From: Streptomyces sp. NRRL S-646 | Lineage (GTDB): Bacteria; Actinomycetota; Actinomycetes; Streptomycetales; Streptomycetaceae | Reading direction: 5' to 3' | Assembly: GCF_000720765.1 (NCBI RefSeq) | Contig: NZ_JODC01000008.1 | Span: 248,001 to 312,000, forward strand | Length of the DNA stretch: 64,000 bases | Shown: positions 43,233 to 53,064 of the stretch, piece after piece | Layout: the number at the start of each line of letters is the position of its first letter | Position numbering within the stretch: position 1 is the first letter of the stretch | Translations under genes and position numbers: made by a program | The notes under the pieces: model-generated | What the model saw: only the letters and a program-made list of their open reading frames with translations | What the model was told of the DNA's origin: nothing | The model's database searches: none

Positions 43233-44186
43233 GTGCGAGACATCTCCGTGTTCAGCGGCAGCGCCCACCCCGACCTGGCCACGGAGGTCTGTGCGCATCT
43301 CGGTGTGCCCCTCAGCCCCACCCGGGTCAGCCGCTTCGCCAACGACTGTCTGGAGGTGCAGCTCCAGGCCAACTGCCGCGAGCGGGACGTCTTCCTGATC
43401 CAGCCGCTGGTCCGGCCGGTCCAGGAGCACCTCGTGGAACTGCTGCTGATGTGCGACGCGGCCCGTGGCGCGTCGGCGGCGCGGATCTCCGTCGTCATGC
43501 CGCACTATTCCTACGCCCGCTCCGACAAGAAGGACGCGCCCCGGATCTCCCTGGGCGGCCGGCTCGTCGCGGACCTGATGGTCGCGGCGGGCGCGAGCCG
43601 TGTCCTCGCCATGACGCTGCACTCGCCGCAGGTGCACGGTTTCTTCTCGGTGCCGGTCGACCATCTGCACGCCCGGCGCGAACTGGCTGCGTACTTCCGG
43701 CAGTACGACCTGTCCCGTACGACCGTCGTCTCGCCGGACCTCGGCAACGCCAAGGAGGCGGCCGCGTTCGCCCGGATGATCGGCGCCCAGGTCGCCGCCG
43801 GCGCCAAACAGCGGTTCGCCGACGACCAGGTCAGTATCAGCACCGTGATCGGCGAGGTCGCGGACCGGGACGTCATCGTGCTGGACGACGAGATCGCCAA
43901 GGGCAGCACGGTGATCGAACTCCTCGACCGGCTACGAGAGTTGGGACCGCGGTCGATCCGGGTGGCCTGTACGCACGGCCTGTTCGCGGCCGGGGCGCTC
44001 AAGCGGATCGGCGAGCAGCCCGACGTACTGGAGATCGTGTGCACCAACACCGTGCCGGTCCCTGAGGAGGAGCGCACCGAGAAGCTGCGGATCCTGTCCA
44101 TCGCCCCCGCCCTCGCCGAGGCCGTGCGCCGCATCCACAACGGGGAGTCCGTCAGCGCCCTGTTCGACGCGGCGCGAAGCGAATAG
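43233..44186 (+). CDS. prs: Ribose-phosphate pyrophosphokinase (PRPP synthetase), divergent type
   Basis: The 317-residue enzyme should make PRPP from ribose 5-phosphate and ATP. Recognisable are FANDCLEVQLQANCRERDVFLIQ at the start, HYSYARSDKKDAPRIS (catalytic loop), LHSPQVHGFFSVPVDHL, and VVSPDLGNAKEAAAFA. The ribose-phosphate loop reads IVLDDEIAKGSTVIEL, where most synthetases have DDxxxTGGT; GST replaces GGT. It is probably a second, specialised copy. It starts at GTG 43233 with a GAGGAG site, and tuf3 follows after 54 bp. Confidence 0.85.
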   Translation: MRDISVFSGSAHPDLATEVCAHLGVPLSPTRVSRFANDCLEVQLQANCRERDVFLIQPLVRPVQEHLVELLLMCDAARGASAARISVVMPHYSYARSDKKDAPRISLGGRLVADLMVAAGASRVLAMTLHSPQVHGFFSVPVDHLHARRELAAYFRQYDLSRTTVVSPDLGNAKEAAAFARMIGAQVAAGAKQRFADDQVSISTVIGEVADRDVIVLDDEIAKGSTVIELLDRLRELGPRSIRVACTHGLFAAGALKRIGEQPDVLEIVCTNTVPVPEEERTEKLRILSIAPALAEAVRRIHNGESVSALFDAARSE

Positions 44187-44240
44187 ACATGAGGTAGCGA
44201 GCAACGCTCGGCATCACAGGGATGCTCAGGAGGGGTTGCA

Positions 44241-45434
<1,194 letters not shown>

Positions 45435-45440
45435 GGAGCC

Positions 45441-45821
45441 TCACAACGAACCGGACGTGGCCTCGGGCTGTCCCAGGGCCGCGTCCAGGGTCGGGTGTGC
45501 GGGCAGCAGTCGGGTCAGTCCGGTGACCCGCATGACGCGCAGGGTGAGCGGGTGCGTGCAGACGAGCCGCAGCTCGCCGCCTTGGTCGAGGACCCGGGCC
45601 CGGGCCCGGTAGACCAGGCGTAACCCGGAGCAGTCGAAGAAGTCGACCGGCCGCAGGTCGATCACCAGGCGGACGTCGGGGTGTGCCGTCACCCGGTCCA
45701 GAAAGGGGGCGATCTCCAGGGCCGCGGCGATGTCGATCTCGCCGCGGAACTCCAGCACCGTATGGCCCCGGTCGTGATGGACACGCAGATGCCGGGTCAG
45801 CGGGGCGGGCTCCTGGTGCAC
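45441..45821 (-). CDS. STAS-domain anti-sigma factor antagonist, with a TTA codon
   Basis: The 126-residue protein is of the SpoIIAA/BldG/RsbV type: TVLEFRGEIDIAAALEIAPF, VIDLRPVDFFDCSGLRLVYRA with the phosphorylatable Ser in DCSGL, then GGELRLVCTHP. It would free a sigma factor by binding a kinase. Codon 67 (Leu in SGL, minus-strand bases 45623-45621) is TTA, so translation should need the bldA tRNA. The start is GTG 45821 with GGAGG about 10 nt upstream. It converges on tuf3, 6 bp apart. Confidence 0.88.
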   Translation of the reverse strand: MHQEPAPLTRHLRVHHDRGHTVLEFRGEIDIAAALEIAPFLDRVTAHPDVRLVIDLRPVDFFDCSGLRLVYRARARVLDQGGELRLVCTHPLTLRVMRVTGLTRLLPAHPTLDAALGQPEATSGSL

Positions 45822-46050
45822 GACGACAACGCCTCCAACCTGCTCCGTCCGCTGCGGGGTTGCAGGTCACCGGGGGCCGGGGTGACATCGTGCAGCGAGC
45901 GTACGAGCGCAGACGATCCCCCGGGTCCCTGGTGAGCGCAAATCCGTTCTCCGCCCTGCAAGTTACCCTCGATGGAGTGAATTTGAGCATGTTCGATTGA
46001 CATATGTCTTCGAATTGCGATGAAGCACTCCCGCGATGGGCGTGACCGCC

Positions 46051-46488
46051 CTACGACAGCGCGTGCCAGGCCTTGGAGAGCGCCTGGCGCAGCTGCTCGG
46101 TCTGGTGCGCCGTGAGGTCCTGGACCATCCGCTCCTCCAGCTCCCGCACGGGTTCCGTGAACTGCTCGAGCAGCTCCCGGCCGGCGTCCGTCAACAGGAT
46201 CAGCAGCTCGCGCCGATTGCGCGGATTGCGCTCCCGGCGCACCAGCCCGCGGCCCTCCAGGGACCGTACGAGATCGGCGATGGACTGGGCGGTGACGAAC
46301 GAGTCGCGGGCGAGCTGCGCGGCCGACAGCCCGTCGTGGCGCTCCAGGACGGTGAGCGCGGTGTACTGCAGCGCGGTGATCCCGGACGGCTTCACCAGCT
46401 CGTCCAGGTGTGAGCGCACCACCAGCTCCACCTGCTTCACCATGTAGAGCAGTGACGGGGACGTCTTGGTCGCCTGGGTGTCGAGCAT
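46051..46488 (-). CDS. MarR family transcriptional regulator
   Basis: The 145-residue winged-helix regulator has the MarR pattern: LDELVKPSGITALQYTALTVLERHDGLSAAQLARDSFVTAQSIADLVRSLEGRGLV, then RERNPRNRRELLILLTDAG with the wing DxR-type residues. A C-terminal dimer helix follows. It diverges from an aldehyde dehydrogenase gene, and the two ACAGG-N3-CCTGT dyads between them are its probable sites. Likely inducers are the aldehyde or alcohol substrates. Confidence 0.9.
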   Translation of the reverse strand: MLDTQATKTSPSLLYMVKQVELVVRSHLDELVKPSGITALQYTALTVLERHDGLSAAQLARDSFVTAQSIADLVRSLEGRGLVRRERNPRNRRELLILLTDAGRELLEQFTEPVRELEERMVQDLTAHQTEQLRQALSKAWHALS

Positions 46489-46507
46489 GAGTTCAGCCTA
46501 GAGCATT

Positions 46508-46560
46508 GACAGGAAACCTGTCTGTAATGAGACTGCGAACCAACAGGAATCCTGTTGGTT
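46508..46560. promoter_or_regulatory. Two MarR-type operators
   Basis: GACAGG-AAA-CCTGTC (46508-46522) and a longer dyad with arms AACCAACAGG and CCTGTTGGTT around AAT (46538-46560) share the core ACAGG-N3-CCTGT. Centres are 34 bp apart. The second dyad ends 32 nt before the dehydrogenase ATG, the first lies 20 nt before the MarR start, so both genes can be controlled. Confidence 0.75.
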
Positions 46561-46591
46561 GAAATCTTGGCAATGAGGCTGAGGAGTGGTG

Positions 46592-48046
46592 ATGACCGCC
46601 TTCGAGATCGAACCCGGACGGCTGTTTGTCGGGGGGCAGTGGCGCGAGGCCGCCGACGGAGCGCGCACCGAGGTGGTCGACCCGTCCCGGGGCGCGGTCG
46701 TCACCACCGTCGCGGAGGCGGGCGCCGCCGACGTGGACGCGGCCGTGCGTGCCGCCCGGGAGGCCTTCGACGGCGGCGCCTGGTCCGGGCTGAGCGGACG
46801 CGAGCGCGGCCGGATCCTGCACCGCGTCGCCGAGCTGATCCGCGAGAACGCCGATGAACTGGCCCGCCTGGAGAGCCTGGACGTCGGCAAGCCCATCTCC
46901 CTGTGCCACGCGGTCGACATCACCAACTCGGCGAACGACTACGAGTACTTCGCCGCCCTCGCCCACTCCCTGGACGGCGCCGTCCGCGACACTCCCATGA
47001 ACGCCCTCGCGTACACCAAGCGTGAGCCGATCGGCGTGGTCGCCGCGATCACGCCCTTCAACTTCCCGCTGATCCTGGCCGGTTCGAAGATCGGCCCCGC
47101 GCTCGCGGCCGGCAACACCGTGGTGCACAAGCCGGCCGACGAGACCCCGCTGAGCGCCCTCTACATGGCCCGGCTGTTCCAGCAGGCGGGCGTACCCGAC
47201 GGCGTGGTCAACGTGGTCACCGGCGCGGGCCCGGTCGCCGGCGAGGCGCTGCTGCGCCACCGCGGTGTCGACAAGGTCGCCTTCACCGGCTCCACCGCGA
47301 TCGGCCGCCACGTGGCGAGCACCGCCGGCGAGGCCCTCAAGCCCGTCACCATGGAACTCGGCGGCAACGCCGCCCACATCGTCTTCGAGGACGCCGACCT
47401 GGAGAAGGCCGTCGGCGCGATCATCAAGGCCTTCGTCTTCAACACCGGCCAGTTCTGCATGGGCGGCCCGCGCCTGCTCGTCTCCCGCCCGGTGTACGCC
47501 ACCGTGCTCGGCATCCTGACCGACGCCGTGCCCGGCGTCCCGGTCGGCGACCCGCGCAACCCCGAGACCGTCGTCGGACCGATGGCGGGGGAGAAGCACC
47601 TGAAGAAGGTCGAGGAATACGTCGACATCGCCCGCAAGGAGGGCGGACGCATCGTCTGCGGCGGCGAACGGCTCGACCTCGACGGCGGCTACTACTACCG
47701 GCCCACGGTCATCGCCGACCTGTCCAACGACTCCCGCGTCGTCCAGGAGGAGATCTTCGGCCCGGTCCTCACCGTGCAGCCCTTCGACACCGAGGACGAG
47801 GCCGTCGAGCTCGCCAACTCCACGCCGTACGGCCTGGCTTCGGGCATCCAGACCAGCAACCTCGCCCGCGCCCACCGCATCGCCGGCCGCCTCCAGGCGG
47901 GCATCGTCTGGATCAACGACTGGGCCATGCTCGACCCCGCGGTGCCCTTCGGCGGCGTCAAGGACTCCGGCTTCGGCCGCGAGTACGGGCCCGAGGCCCT
48001 CGCCGCCTACACCAAGGTCAAGTCCGTCGTCGTCTCGCTCGACTGA
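46592..48046 (+). CDS. Aldehyde dehydrogenase (NAD(P)-dependent)
   Basis: The 484-residue enzyme oxidises an aldehyde to the acid. It has the NAD-binding VAAITPFNFPLIL, GNTVVHKPADETP, TGSTAIGRHVAS, the catalytic Glu in VTMELGGNAA and nucleophile Cys in NTGQFCMGGPRL, and the C-terminal GGVKDSGFGREYGPEALAAYT. It resembles benzaldehyde or gamma-aminobutyraldehyde dehydrogenases. ATG 46592 is chosen because GAGGAG lies 5 nt upstream. An alcohol dehydrogenase follows after 50 bp, so the pair probably converts an alcohol to its acid under MarR control. Confidence 0.92.
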   Translation: MTAFEIEPGRLFVGGQWREAADGARTEVVDPSRGAVVTTVAEAGAADVDAAVRAAREAFDGGAWSGLSGRERGRILHRVAELIRENADELARLESLDVGKPISLCHAVDITNSANDYEYFAALAHSLDGAVRDTPMNALAYTKREPIGVVAAITPFNFPLILAGSKIGPALAAGNTVVHKPADETPLSALYMARLFQQAGVPDGVVNVVTGAGPVAGEALLRHRGVDKVAFTGSTAIGRHVASTAGEALKPVTMELGGNAAHIVFEDADLEKAVGAIIKAFVFNTGQFCMGGPRLLVSRPVYATVLGILTDAVPGVPVGDPRNPETVVGPMAGEKHLKKVEEYVDIARKEGGRIVCGGERLDLDGGYYYRPTVIADLSNDSRVVQEEIFGPVLTVQPFDTEDEAVELANSTPYGLASGIQTSNLARAHRIAGRLQAGIVWINDWAMLDPAVPFGGVKDSGFGREYGPEALAAYTKVKSVVVSLD

Positions 48047-48096
48047 GCCCGGCCGAACACGCCCGAACACGCCTGAACATCAAGGGAGTTCGTACG

Positions 48097-49203
48097 ATGT
48101 CCATCACCACCCGCGCCGCTGTCGTCGAGTCCGGCGGTGCGCCCTTCACGCTCGCCGATGTCGAGCTCGACGAGCCCGGGCCCCACGAGGCGATCGTCCG
48201 CATGGTGGCCACCGGCCTGTGCCACACCGACCTCGGCGTCGCGAGCGGCGGCCTGCCCTTCCCGCTGCCGGGCGTGCTCGGCCACGAAGGCGCCGGTGTC
48301 GTCGAGGCCGTCGGCCCGGCCGTCACCGGCATCGCGCCCGGCGACCACGTCGTGCTGTCCTTCACCTCCTGCGGGGAGTGCCGCAACTGTCACGGCGGCC
48401 ACCCCGCGTACTGCGCGACCTGGCTGCCGCGCAACCTGATCGGCGGCCGCCGCGCCGACGGCACCAGCACCATCAGCCGGGACGGCACCCCGCTCGGCGG
48501 CCACTTCTTCGGCCAGTCCTCCTTCGCCGAGCGGGCGCTGGTGGACGAGCGCAGCCTCGTCAAGGTCGACGCGGATGTTCCGCTGGAGTCGATCGCACCG
48601 CTGGGCTGCGGTGTGCAGACCGGAGTGGGCGCCGTCTGGAACGTCCTGAAGCCCGTGACGGGCAGCACGATCGTCGTCCTCGGCGCCGGCGCCGTCGGCC
48701 TGTCCGCCGTGATGGCTGCCGCCCTGACTCCCGCCACCCGGATCGTCGCGGTCGACAAGGTCGGTGAACGCCTGTCCCTGGCCAAGGAGTTGGGCGCCAC
48801 CCACACCGTCAACGTCGGCGAGGCCGACCTCGGCGAGGCGCTCGCCGAGATCACCGGCGGCCAGGGTGCCGACGGTGTCGTCGAGACCACCGGCAGCGTG
48901 GCCGTCCTGCGCCAGGGCGTCGACGCGCTCGCCGCGCGCGGCACGCTGGTCGTCGTGGGCGCCCCGCCCTTCGGCAGTGAAGTCGCCCTGGACGTCAACG
49001 GGTTGCTGGGCGGCAAGCAGGTCGTCGGGCTCACCCTGGGCGACGCCGAGACGCAGACCTTCATCCCGTCCCTGGTGCAGTTGGTGAAGGAGGGACGGCT
49101 CCCGCTGCACCGCCTGATCAGCACCTATCCGTTCGCGGATATCGACCAGGCGGTGCGGGACATGGGCGCGGGCAAGGCGATCAAGCCCGTGCTGACGTTC
49201 TGA
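48097..49203 (+). CDS. Zinc-dependent alcohol dehydrogenase (benzyl/aryl alcohol type)
   Basis: The 368-residue medium-chain dehydrogenase has catalytic zinc ligands Cys42 (GLCHTDL), His63 and Glu64 (GHEGAGVV). Structural-zinc Cys92/95/98/106 are in SCGECRNCHGGHPAYC, and the Rossmann VVLGAGAVGLSAVMAA binds NAD. It ends with the usual YPFADIDQAVRDMGAGKAIKPVL. The length and Cys pattern match aryl-alcohol dehydrogenases (XylB-like). GGGAG lies before ATG 48097. It forms an operon with the aldehyde dehydrogenase. Confidence 0.92.
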   Translation: MSITTRAAVVESGGAPFTLADVELDEPGPHEAIVRMVATGLCHTDLGVASGGLPFPLPGVLGHEGAGVVEAVGPAVTGIAPGDHVVLSFTSCGECRNCHGGHPAYCATWLPRNLIGGRRADGTSTISRDGTPLGGHFFGQSSFAERALVDERSLVKVDADVPLESIAPLGCGVQTGVGAVWNVLKPVTGSTIVVLGAGAVGLSAVMAAALTPATRIVAVDKVGERLSLAKELGATHTVNVGEADLGEALAEITGGQGADGVVETTGSVAVLRQGVDALAARGTLVVVGAPPFGSEVALDVNGLLGGKQVVGLTLGDAETQTFIPSLVQLVKEGRLPLHRLISTYPFADIDQAVRDMGAGKAIKPVLTF

Positions 49204-49204
49204 C

Positions 49205-50155
49205 TCAGTCGACCGTCAGGACCAGCTTTCCCGTGGTCCGGCCGGTGTCGCCGAGCCTGTGTGCCTCGGCGGCATCGGCCAGCGGGAAGGTACCGGCGAT
49301 GGCGGGGCGCAGCTTCCCCGCCTCCACCAGCTCCGCGATCGCCTTCAGACCGCTGTGCGAGGCGTCCACCAGCATGCGCAGCGCCCGCACCCCCAGCCGC
49401 TCCGCCTCCTCGTCGAAGTCCTTCGGACCGACGGGCAGGATCGAGACGACGATCCCACCCGGGCGCAGCACGCGCAGCGAGCCCGTCGAGGTGTCCCCGC
49501 CGATCGTGTCCAGGACGACGTCCACGTCCTTCACGGCCTCGGCGAAGTCCGTCTCCCGGTAGTCGATCGCCTCGTCCACTCCGATCTCGCGCAGGAAGTC
49601 GTGCTTGCCCGCGCTCGCCGTGCCGATCACATGGGCGCCGCGGGCCTTGGCGATCTGCACGGCCACGTGCCCGACCCCGCCGGCCGCCGCATGGATCAGC
49701 ACGCGTTGTCCGGGCTGGACGTCGGCGTACTCCACCAGGGCCTGCCACGCGGTCAGGGAGACCAGCGGCAGCGCGCCCGCCTGGACGTGGTCGATCGAGG
49801 CCGGCTTGTGCGCGAACCAGCGCGCCGGGCCGGTGACGTACTCGGCGTGCGAGCCGTGGCCGAACGGGTACGACAGCATGCCGAAGACCTCGTCGCCGGG
49901 CTTGAACCGGGCCACGCCGATCCCGACCGCCTCGACGACCCCGGAGACGTCCCAGCCCAGCACGAACGGCGGCCGGCCCAGGAAACCGCCACTCGCGCGG
50001 TGCTTCCAGTCGGTCGGGTTGACGCCGGCGGCGCGCACGCGGACCAGCACCTCGTTGGTGCGTGGCTCGGGCCGCGGCAACTGCACTTCCTTCAGTACCT
50101 CGGGACCGCCGAGGACGTCCTGGCTGATGGCTCGCATCGTGTTCACATCGCTCAT
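49205..50155 (-). CDS. NADP-dependent quinone oxidoreductase-like enzyme
   Basis: The 316-residue medium-chain reductase without zinc ligands has AAGVNPTDWKHRASGGFL, LGWDVSGVVEAVG, IHAAAGGVGHVAVQIA (cofactor site), and ends AHRLGDTGRTTGKLVL. It probably reduces quinones or enones with NADPH. ATG 50155 or a GTG two codons upstream (50161) could be the start. It diverges from the GlxA-type regulator, with an inverted repeat between them. It ends 1 bp after the alcohol dehydrogenase stop. Confidence 0.88.
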   Translation of the reverse strand: MSDVNTMRAISQDVLGGPEVLKEVQLPRPEPRTNEVLVRVRAAGVNPTDWKHRASGGFLGRPPFVLGWDVSGVVEAVGIGVARFKPGDEVFGMLSYPFGHGSHAEYVTGPARWFAHKPASIDHVQAGALPLVSLTAWQALVEYADVQPGQRVLIHAAAGGVGHVAVQIAKARGAHVIGTASAGKHDFLREIGVDEAIDYRETDFAEAVKDVDVVLDTIGGDTSTGSLRVLRPGGIVVSILPVGPKDFDEEAERLGVRALRMLVDASHSGLKAIAELVEAGKLRPAIAGTFPLADAAEAHRLGDTGRTTGKLVLTVD

Positions 50156-50192
50156 GGTCACCCAGCCTGCCGGGGTCCGCCCGGCAAGAAAA

Positions 50193-50227
50193 TGGCACGA
50201 TTGCCAACCTTCGATAAGATCGTGCCA
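50193..50227. promoter_or_regulatory. Inverted repeat overlapping the GlxA-type regulator start
   Basis: TGGCACGAT (50193-50201) and ATCGTGCCA (50219-50227) are perfect 9-bp arms with a 17-nt spacer. The right arm ends on the A of the regulator's ATG. The left arm lies 38 nt before the reductase ATG. It is a plausible autoregulatory and target site. Confidence 0.6.
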
Positions 50228-51186
50228 TGACTGGTGAACGGCGGATGGAACGGGTCGTGGTGCTGGCCCTGGACGGCGTGTACCCCTTCGAGCTGGGCAT
50301 CCCCAGCCGCATCTTCGGCGCCGCCGACGGCCGCTACGAGGTGCTCACCTGCAGCGTCGACGGCCAACCGGTACGCTCCTGTGCCGACTTCACCATCGGT
50401 GTGGAGCACGGTCCCGAGATCCTGGCCACGGCCGACACGGTGGTGGTCGCCTCCATGACCCCCTCGCGCATCCCCACCGAACTGCCCGCGGAGGTCGCCG
50501 CCGCCCTCGCCCGCATCCGCCCAGAGGCGCGGATCGTCTCCATCTGCACGGCCGCCTTCGTCCTCGCGGCGGCGGGCCTGCTCGACGGGCGGAGGGCCAC
50601 GACGCACTGGCAGGTGACCGACGCCTTCCGGCAGCGCTATCCGCAGGTGGACCTCGACCCCGACGTCCTCTTCGTCGCCGACGGCCGCATCCTCACCTCG
50701 GCGGGTGCCGCCTCCGGCGTCGACGTCTGCCTGCACATCGTCCGCACCGACCACGGCAGCGAGCTGGCCAACGCCGTCGCCCGCCGCTGCGTCGTACCGC
50801 CGTTCAGGGACGGCGGTCAGGCCCAGTACATCGAGCAGCCGGTCCCGGAGAGCGGGGCCGCGAGCACCGCCGCCACCCGCGCCTGGGCCCTCGGACGCCT
50901 CGACGAACCGCTCACCCTGTCCGACCTCGCCGCCCACGCCCGGATGAGCCTGCGCACCTTCGCCCGCCGTTTCAACGAGGAGGTCGGCCTCAGCCCCGGC
51001 CGCTGGATCGTCCAGCAGCGCGTGATCCGCGCCCGGCACCTGCTGGAGTCCAGCGACCTGTCCGTCGACCAGATCGCCGGCCGCGTCGGCTTCGCGACGG
51101 GCGCGTCCCTGCGCCAGCACCTGCACGCCGCGATCGGCGTCTCCCCGCAGGCCTACCGGCGCACGTTCCAGACGGCCGCCCGCTAG
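50227..51186 (+). CDS. GlxA family AraC-type transcriptional regulator
   Basis: The 319-residue protein has a DJ-1/PfpI-like N-terminal domain (VVVLALDGVYPFELGIPSRIFG, IVSICTAAFVLAAAGLLDGRRATTHW, VDLDPDVLFVADG) and a C-terminal AraC domain with two helix-turn-helix units (LSDLAAHARMSLRTFARRF, VDQIAGRVGFATGASLRQHL). The Cys in SICTAAFVL occupies the DJ-1 elbow but the ligand is unknown. It diverges from a quinone reductase and probably activates or represses it. Confidence 0.9.
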   Translation: MTGERRMERVVVLALDGVYPFELGIPSRIFGAADGRYEVLTCSVDGQPVRSCADFTIGVEHGPEILATADTVVVASMTPSRIPTELPAEVAAALARIRPEARIVSICTAAFVLAAAGLLDGRRATTHWQVTDAFRQRYPQVDLDPDVLFVADGRILTSAGAASGVDVCLHIVRTDHGSELANAVARRCVVPPFRDGGQAQYIEQPVPESGAASTAATRAWALGRLDEPLTLSDLAAHARMSLRTFARRFNEEVGLSPGRWIVQQRVIRARHLLESSDLSVDQIAGRVGFATGASLRQHLHAAIGVSPQAYRRTFQTAAR

Positions 51187-51254
51187 TCGCGAACGTTCCG
51201 CACCACCGCCGCGTCGCAGGACCGTAGGCCCGCGAGCGGAACAAGGGGTGGGGG

Positions 51255-52108
51255 ATGCGCGCAAGAGTGGTGGCAACGACGGTGCTGGTCGCGTCGGCGG
51301 CGGTGGCGTGCGGCGGTGAGAAGGCGCAGGATCCCGTGGTTGACGGCACGGTCCCCGAGGCGCCCTACAGCGGGCCGCTGCACGTGCCCGTGAAGCATGT
51401 CGACGAGGACGGTGTTCGTGCTGTACGGATCGCGTCGGGCGCCGCGGGCCGGGCCCTGGAGTGCGACGGGCAGATCTACTCCGGCGGCGGCAGCGACCCT
51501 GGAGCACGGGCGACGGCGGCAGGACGCCGGAGGAAGGGCTCAAGGCGTACTTCGAGATCGAGCAACCCGACGTCCCCCGCTACGGCTACCGGGTGGAGCG
51601 CAAGGAGGAGGACCGCGTCCTGTACTCCTTCGACGTGGCCGACAGGACCAAGGTCGCCGTCGTCGTCGCCAAGGACCAGAAGAACCGGCCGGGTTGGGGC
51701 CCGGAGACCAGCGCCTCCTGCGACCCGTCCGAACTCCCGGCGAGCTTCACCGACCGGCAGTGGTACGAGATCTGGACCGACCGGCACGGCAAACGGGTGC
51801 GGATCACCGAGGTGAACAGCAGCGTCGGCCCGGCCCATTGCGACTGGCAGAAGGCACACTTCCTGTCGCTGGGGGAGGGGAAGAAGGGCAGGCTGTACGC
51901 CCGCGATCCCGACGGAGTACTCCCCGACTCCATGCTCACCTCCCCGTACGACTCGGACGTCCGCATGCCCGCCGACGCCCACGACACCGGATACCGCTTC
52001 CGCGACCGGCAGTTGTGGCTGACCGGCGATCCAGGCAGGGCGTACGTGCGCACGCCCGACGGGGTGGAGGCCTGGCCGCTGGTGAAGGCGGGCATGGGCT
52101 GCGCGTGA
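51255..52108 (+). pseudogene. Frameshifted lipoprotein gene
   Basis: The first frame starts at ATG 51255 with a lipoprotein signal (VVATTVLVASAAVAC before GGEK). The natural continuation, WSTGDGGRTPEEGLKAYFEI onward to KAGMGCA at 52108, lies in another frame. One extra C in the run CCC at 51497-51499 would join the two as GGSDPWSTGDGG. The joined protein would be about 284 residues, probably an extracytoplasmic domain of unknown function. It is either a natural inactivation or a base-call error in a C run. Confidence 0.75.
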
Positions 52109-52115
52109 GCAGCCG

Positions 52116-52679
52116 TCACCGGCTCGCGTGCAGGGCGACCAGCAACTGCCAGACCTCGTCGGCGATTTGAGCCGCGTCACCCTCCAGCAGGCCGTGCAGC
52201 CAGTCGGCCAGCACGCCCGCGAAGGTGGCGGCCACGGCCGATGCGACCAGCGGCGCGTCCGCCGCGCCCGCCCGTTCGCGCTCGCGCAGGCTGTAGGCGC
52301 GCAGGTCCCGGTGCAGCACCCGGCCGAGGGGGCCGCCGCCCCCCGGCGTCAGCAGCTCGCGATACAGCCCGGCGTGCGGGGCGAGCGAGGCGAAGAACTC
52401 GGCCAGCGCGGGCGGCGCGTGGACCGGGTCCGGGCGGCCCTGCCAGGAGTGCAGCGCCTCCACCGCCTCGCGGACGACGTCCGCACAGGCGTCGACCGCC
52501 AGCGCCTCCAAACCGTCGTAGTGGACGTAGAAGGTGGCCCGGCCGACCCCGGCCCGCCGCACCAGCGCCGCCACTCCCACCTCCGCGAGGGGCCGCTCGG
52601 CGCACTCCGCGAGGAGCGCCTCCCGCAGCCGCGCCCGGGTGCGCGCGGCCCGCGGGTCGTGGGGCGCGCGGGGGGTCAC
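52116..52679 (-). CDS. TetR family transcriptional regulator
   Basis: The 187-residue protein has the N-terminal TetR fold: ARTRARLREALLAECAERPLAEVGVAALVRRAGVGRATFYVHYDGLEAL, with the recognition helix ending FYVHYDG. The C-terminal effector domain ends DEVWQLLVALHASR. GTG 52679 overlaps the stop of the DUF1304 gene (GTGA), so the two are translated together. It probably represses its own operon through the dyad at 53065-53111. Confidence 0.87.
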   Translation of the reverse strand: MTPRAPHDPRAARTRARLREALLAECAERPLAEVGVAALVRRAGVGRATFYVHYDGLEALAVDACADVVREAVEALHSWQGRPDPVHAPPALAEFFASLAPHAGLYRELLTPGGGGPLGRVLHRDLRAYSLRERERAGAADAPLVASAVAATFAGVLADWLHGLLEGDAAQIADEVWQLLVALHASR

Positions 52680-53038
52680 TGCGCGATCAGTACGGCGGCC
52701 AGGGCGAGCGCGCCGGGCAGTGCCTGCGCGAACAGGATGCGGCGGTTGGCCGTGACGGCGCCGTAGACCCCCGCGATGACGACGCAGCACAGGAAGAACA
52801 CCTGGGCGCGGAAGCCGGTCGGGTCCGCCGCGATCAGGCCCCAGACCAGACCGGCCGCGAGAAAGCCGTTGTAGAGCCCCTGGTTGGCGGCCATCGGCGC
52901 GGTGGCCCGCGCCATCTCCCGGTCGAAGCCGTGCAGCGCCCGCCCGGGCTTCTTCTGCCACAGGAACATCTCCATCACCAGGATGTAGGCGTGCAGGGCG
53001 GCCACCAGACCGACCAGTATGTTCGCGACCGTTTCCAT
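52676..53038 (-). CDS. DUF1304 membrane protein
   Basis: The 120-residue protein has four membrane helices and the DUF1304 pattern ALHAYILVMEMFLWQKKPGRALHGF, then MAANQGLYNGFLAAGLVWGL and VFFLCCVVIAGVYGAVTANRRIL. The function is unknown. The gene is first of a two-gene operon with the TetR. Upstream, the minus strand carries a TATAGT -10-like box within the dyad spacer. Confidence 0.87.
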   Translation of the reverse strand: METVANILVGLVAALHAYILVMEMFLWQKKPGRALHGFDREMARATAPMAANQGLYNGFLAAGLVWGLIAADPTGFRAQVFFLCCVVIAGVYGAVTANRRILFAQALPGALALAAVLIAQ

Positions 53039-53064
53039 TGCAGGGCTCCGTCATCCTTGTTTCG

